From contig JAFIGD010000004.1 in the NCBI GenBank assembly GCA_020831625.1, forward strand, positions 1-64,000: a stretch of 64,000 nt of DNA, given 5' to 3'. A program made the position numbers and the translations under genes. Below are positions 60,619 to 64,000 of the stretch, piece by piece (positions within the stretch are counted from its first letter, which is position 1; the number at the start of each line of letters is the position of its first letter). The notes beneath the pieces are model-generated. The model did no database searches. It was given only the letters and a program-made list of their open reading frames with translations, and was not told the DNA's origin. The stretch comes from Verrucomicrobiota bacterium (GTDB taxonomy: Bacteria; Verrucomicrobiota; Kiritimatiellia; SS1-B-03-39; UBA6053).

Positions 60619-61551
60619 ATGTTTCAGCATTATTACGACATGTCCTCATTCTCCCGCTCCTCGGCATTGCTGCCCAAAGACCAATGGCTGGAGGACCCGT
60701 CTCTGCCGCTGTTTGTGCATTTGCGCGATCCGCAGCCGGAGTTTCCCCTGCACGCGCATGAGTTCAGTGAACTGGTGATTATTCTGCGGGGAACCGCCCT
60801 GCATTGTGTTCATTCGCCCGGTCCGTCAGCCCGCGGCGGAGCGGTGCAGACTTTCGCGGTGAAGCGCGGCGACGCGTTTGTGATCGCGCCCGGCACCCGG
60901 CATCAGTATCAGGATCTGCACAATCTGGTCCTGGCGAATCTGCTGTTCGATCCGGATGCGCTCCGCATGCAGGAATGGGATATCCGCAGTCTGCCCGGAT
61001 TTCACGCGCTGTTCGCGCTGGAGCCCGCCTACCGGCGGCAGCATCAGTTCCGGAGCCGGTTGCAACTGAGCGACCGGGATCTGGCGGAAATCCAGCCACA
61101 CATTCTGGCGTTGCGCGACGAGATCGCGGCCCGCGAGCCCGGGTACCGGGTGATGGCGGCGGGGCGGTTTATGCAGATCGTGGTGCATCTTTCCCGGCTG
61201 TATTCCGGGCGGCCGGGGACGGAGTCGATGGAACTGCTCCGCATCGGTGATGCGATCGCGCATCTTGAAACGAGATACGCCGAACCCGTCACGCTTGATC
61301 AGCTTGCCCGCATGGCGCATCTTTCTCCGCGCCAGTTTCAGAGGATTTTCCGCGCGTGCATGGGCCGTTCGCCGATTGAGCATCTTTTGCACATCCGTCT
61401 GCAGCGGGCGGCGGAGCTTCTGCGGAGTACGGGCAAATCCGTGACCGAAATCGCCTATGAGTGTGGTTTTTCCGACAGCAATTATTTTGCGCGGGTTTTT
61501 CGCGCGCGCCATCAGCAGTCCCCATCGACTTACCGGAAGAGCTTTGGCTGA
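60619..61551 (+). CDS. AraC-family transcriptional regulator (RhaR/RhaS-like)
   Basis: A 310-aa activator: an N-terminal cupin sugar-binding domain (FPLHAHEFSELVIILRGTALH) and C-terminal double helix-turn-helix (LDQLARMAHLSPRQFQRIFRACMG, then VTEIAYECGFSDSNYFARVFR with the typical SPSTYRKSFG end). Start ATG 60619 (or 60640) is chosen; the open frame continues far upstream but that part is antisense to rhaA and lacks coding character. Divergent from rhaA and so probably its rhamnose-responsive regulator. Confidence 0.9.
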   Translation: MFQHYYDMSSFSRSSALLPKDQWLEDPSLPLFVHLRDPQPEFPLHAHEFSELVIILRGTALHCVHSPGPSARGGAVQTFAVKRGDAFVIAPGTRHQYQDLHNLVLANLLFDPDALRMQEWDIRSLPGFHALFALEPAYRRQHQFRSRLQLSDRDLAEIQPHILALRDEIAAREPGYRVMAAGRFMQIVVHLSRLYSGRPGTESMELLRIGDAIAHLETRYAEPVTLDQLARMAHLSPRQFQRIFRACMGRSPIEHLLHIRLQRAAELLRSTGKSVTEIAYECGFSDSNYFARVFRARHQQSPSTYRKSFG

Positions 61552-61577
61552 GCCTTGATCCGGGCCGGAACACAAAA

Positions 61578-61604
61578 TGCCCCGTGCGGAGTCCGCACGG
61601 GGCA
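61578..61604. terminator. Bidirectional terminator between araC-type gene and katG
   Basis: A perfect 13-bp inverted repeat, TGCCCCGTGCGGA (61578-61590) and TCCGCACGGGGCA (61592-61604), with a single-base centre. On the minus strand it is followed by TTTTGTG, giving a good rho-independent terminator for katG. In the plus direction it lies 27 bases after the regulator stop but lacks a T-run. Confidence 0.8.
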
Positions 61605-61628
61605 ATGGTCATTTACCGTGGGCCGCGA

Positions 61629-63851
<2,223 letters not shown>

Positions 63852-63861
63852 TCAGTTTAGG

Positions 63862-64000
63862 TTAAGTGTTTTTGGCTTGGCAATCGGGACAGATGCCCCA
63901 GTAAAGGACTTCGGCTTCATCGATTTCGTAGCCGTGTGTGTGTTTCGGCAGCAGGCAGGGTGCCTTGCCGGTGCCGCATTCGGTGTCGCGCATGGCCCCG
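63862..64000 (-). CDS. Fur-family regulator, C-terminal fragment (FurA/PerR-like)
   Basis: Only the last 45 codons are in the window; the rest lies beyond 64000. The end reads KHTHGYEIDEAEVLYWGICPDCQAKNT, with the Fur-type C-terminal CPDC zinc-site cysteines, preceded by a GKAPCLL segment like that of actinobacterial FurA. With the stop 31 bases from the katG start and the same strand, this is the furA-katG arrangement, in which the regulator represses the operon until peroxide inactivates it. Confidence 0.85.
   Translation of the reverse strand, partial: GAMRDTECGTGKAPCLLPKHTHGYEIDEAEVLYWGICPDCQAKNT

Overview
The window looks like the chromosome of a Gram-negative bacterium. It encodes outer-membrane beta-barrels, lipoproteins, ExbB/ExbD-type motors and Wza/Wzc-type polysaccharide export. 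The gene mix (Fkp-type fucose salvage, DUF4159, very large TPR proteins, L-rhamnose isomerase) would suit the PVC group (Verrucomicrobiota/Kiritimatiellota). That placement is inference; no rRNA or other phylogenetic marker is present. Coding is dense, with many ATGA overlaps and three convergent gene pairs that overlap at their 3' ends. No rRNA, tRNA, CRISPR array, IS element or prophage was seen, and no gene-free stretch exceeds 300 bases.

Layout. 1-161: heptanucleotide tandem repeat running up to the glpD RBS. 180-3713: glpD, holA and a DUF3108 protein. 3715-9002 (minus): a soluble multi-PAS/GAF hybrid histidine kinase and a receiver-kinase protein, translationally coupled. 9129-24282 (plus): the most striking locus. 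It holds a 2578-aa TPR/beta-module protein, two more secreted TPR proteins, ExbB, two ExbDs, a short TonB-like protein lacking a TonB C-terminal domain, and a membrane-anchored DUF4159 protein. It reads as a proton-driven envelope machine of unknown purpose. 24254-26508: an unknown membrane protein and tilS. 26486-32010 (minus): doxX - hypothetical - fkp - AT-rich nucleotidyltransferase/68-aa ORF pair - patatin. 32084-37854: radical SAM/SPASM protein (apparently leaderless), small lipoprotein, tail-specific protease and VWA protein.

37995-46166 (plus) is exopolysaccharide locus 1: secreted protein, beta-barrel, internal terminator-like hairpins, Wzc kinase, Wza, Wzy/ligase with TPRs, FAD oxidoreductase. 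46154-47419 (minus): rsmD and a GT2 glycosyltransferase. 47576-51488 (plus): a tandem DUF1538 membrane protein, a protein with up to three PII-like units, and proC. 51546-57575 (minus) is exopolysaccharide locus 2: beta-barrel, secreted protein, Wzy/ligase and a kinase with a tyrosine-rich N-terminus. It has no Wza. Neither locus carries its own glycosyltransferases, so both probably depend on sugar-assembly genes elsewhere.

57835-64000: DUF3482 GTPase, divergent rhaA and araC-type regulator, and a fur-katG oxidative-stress unit cut by the window edge. Overall the region is dominated by cell-envelope functions: two polysaccharide exporters, an Exb-powered TPR machine, envelope proteolysis and deoxysugar metabolism.
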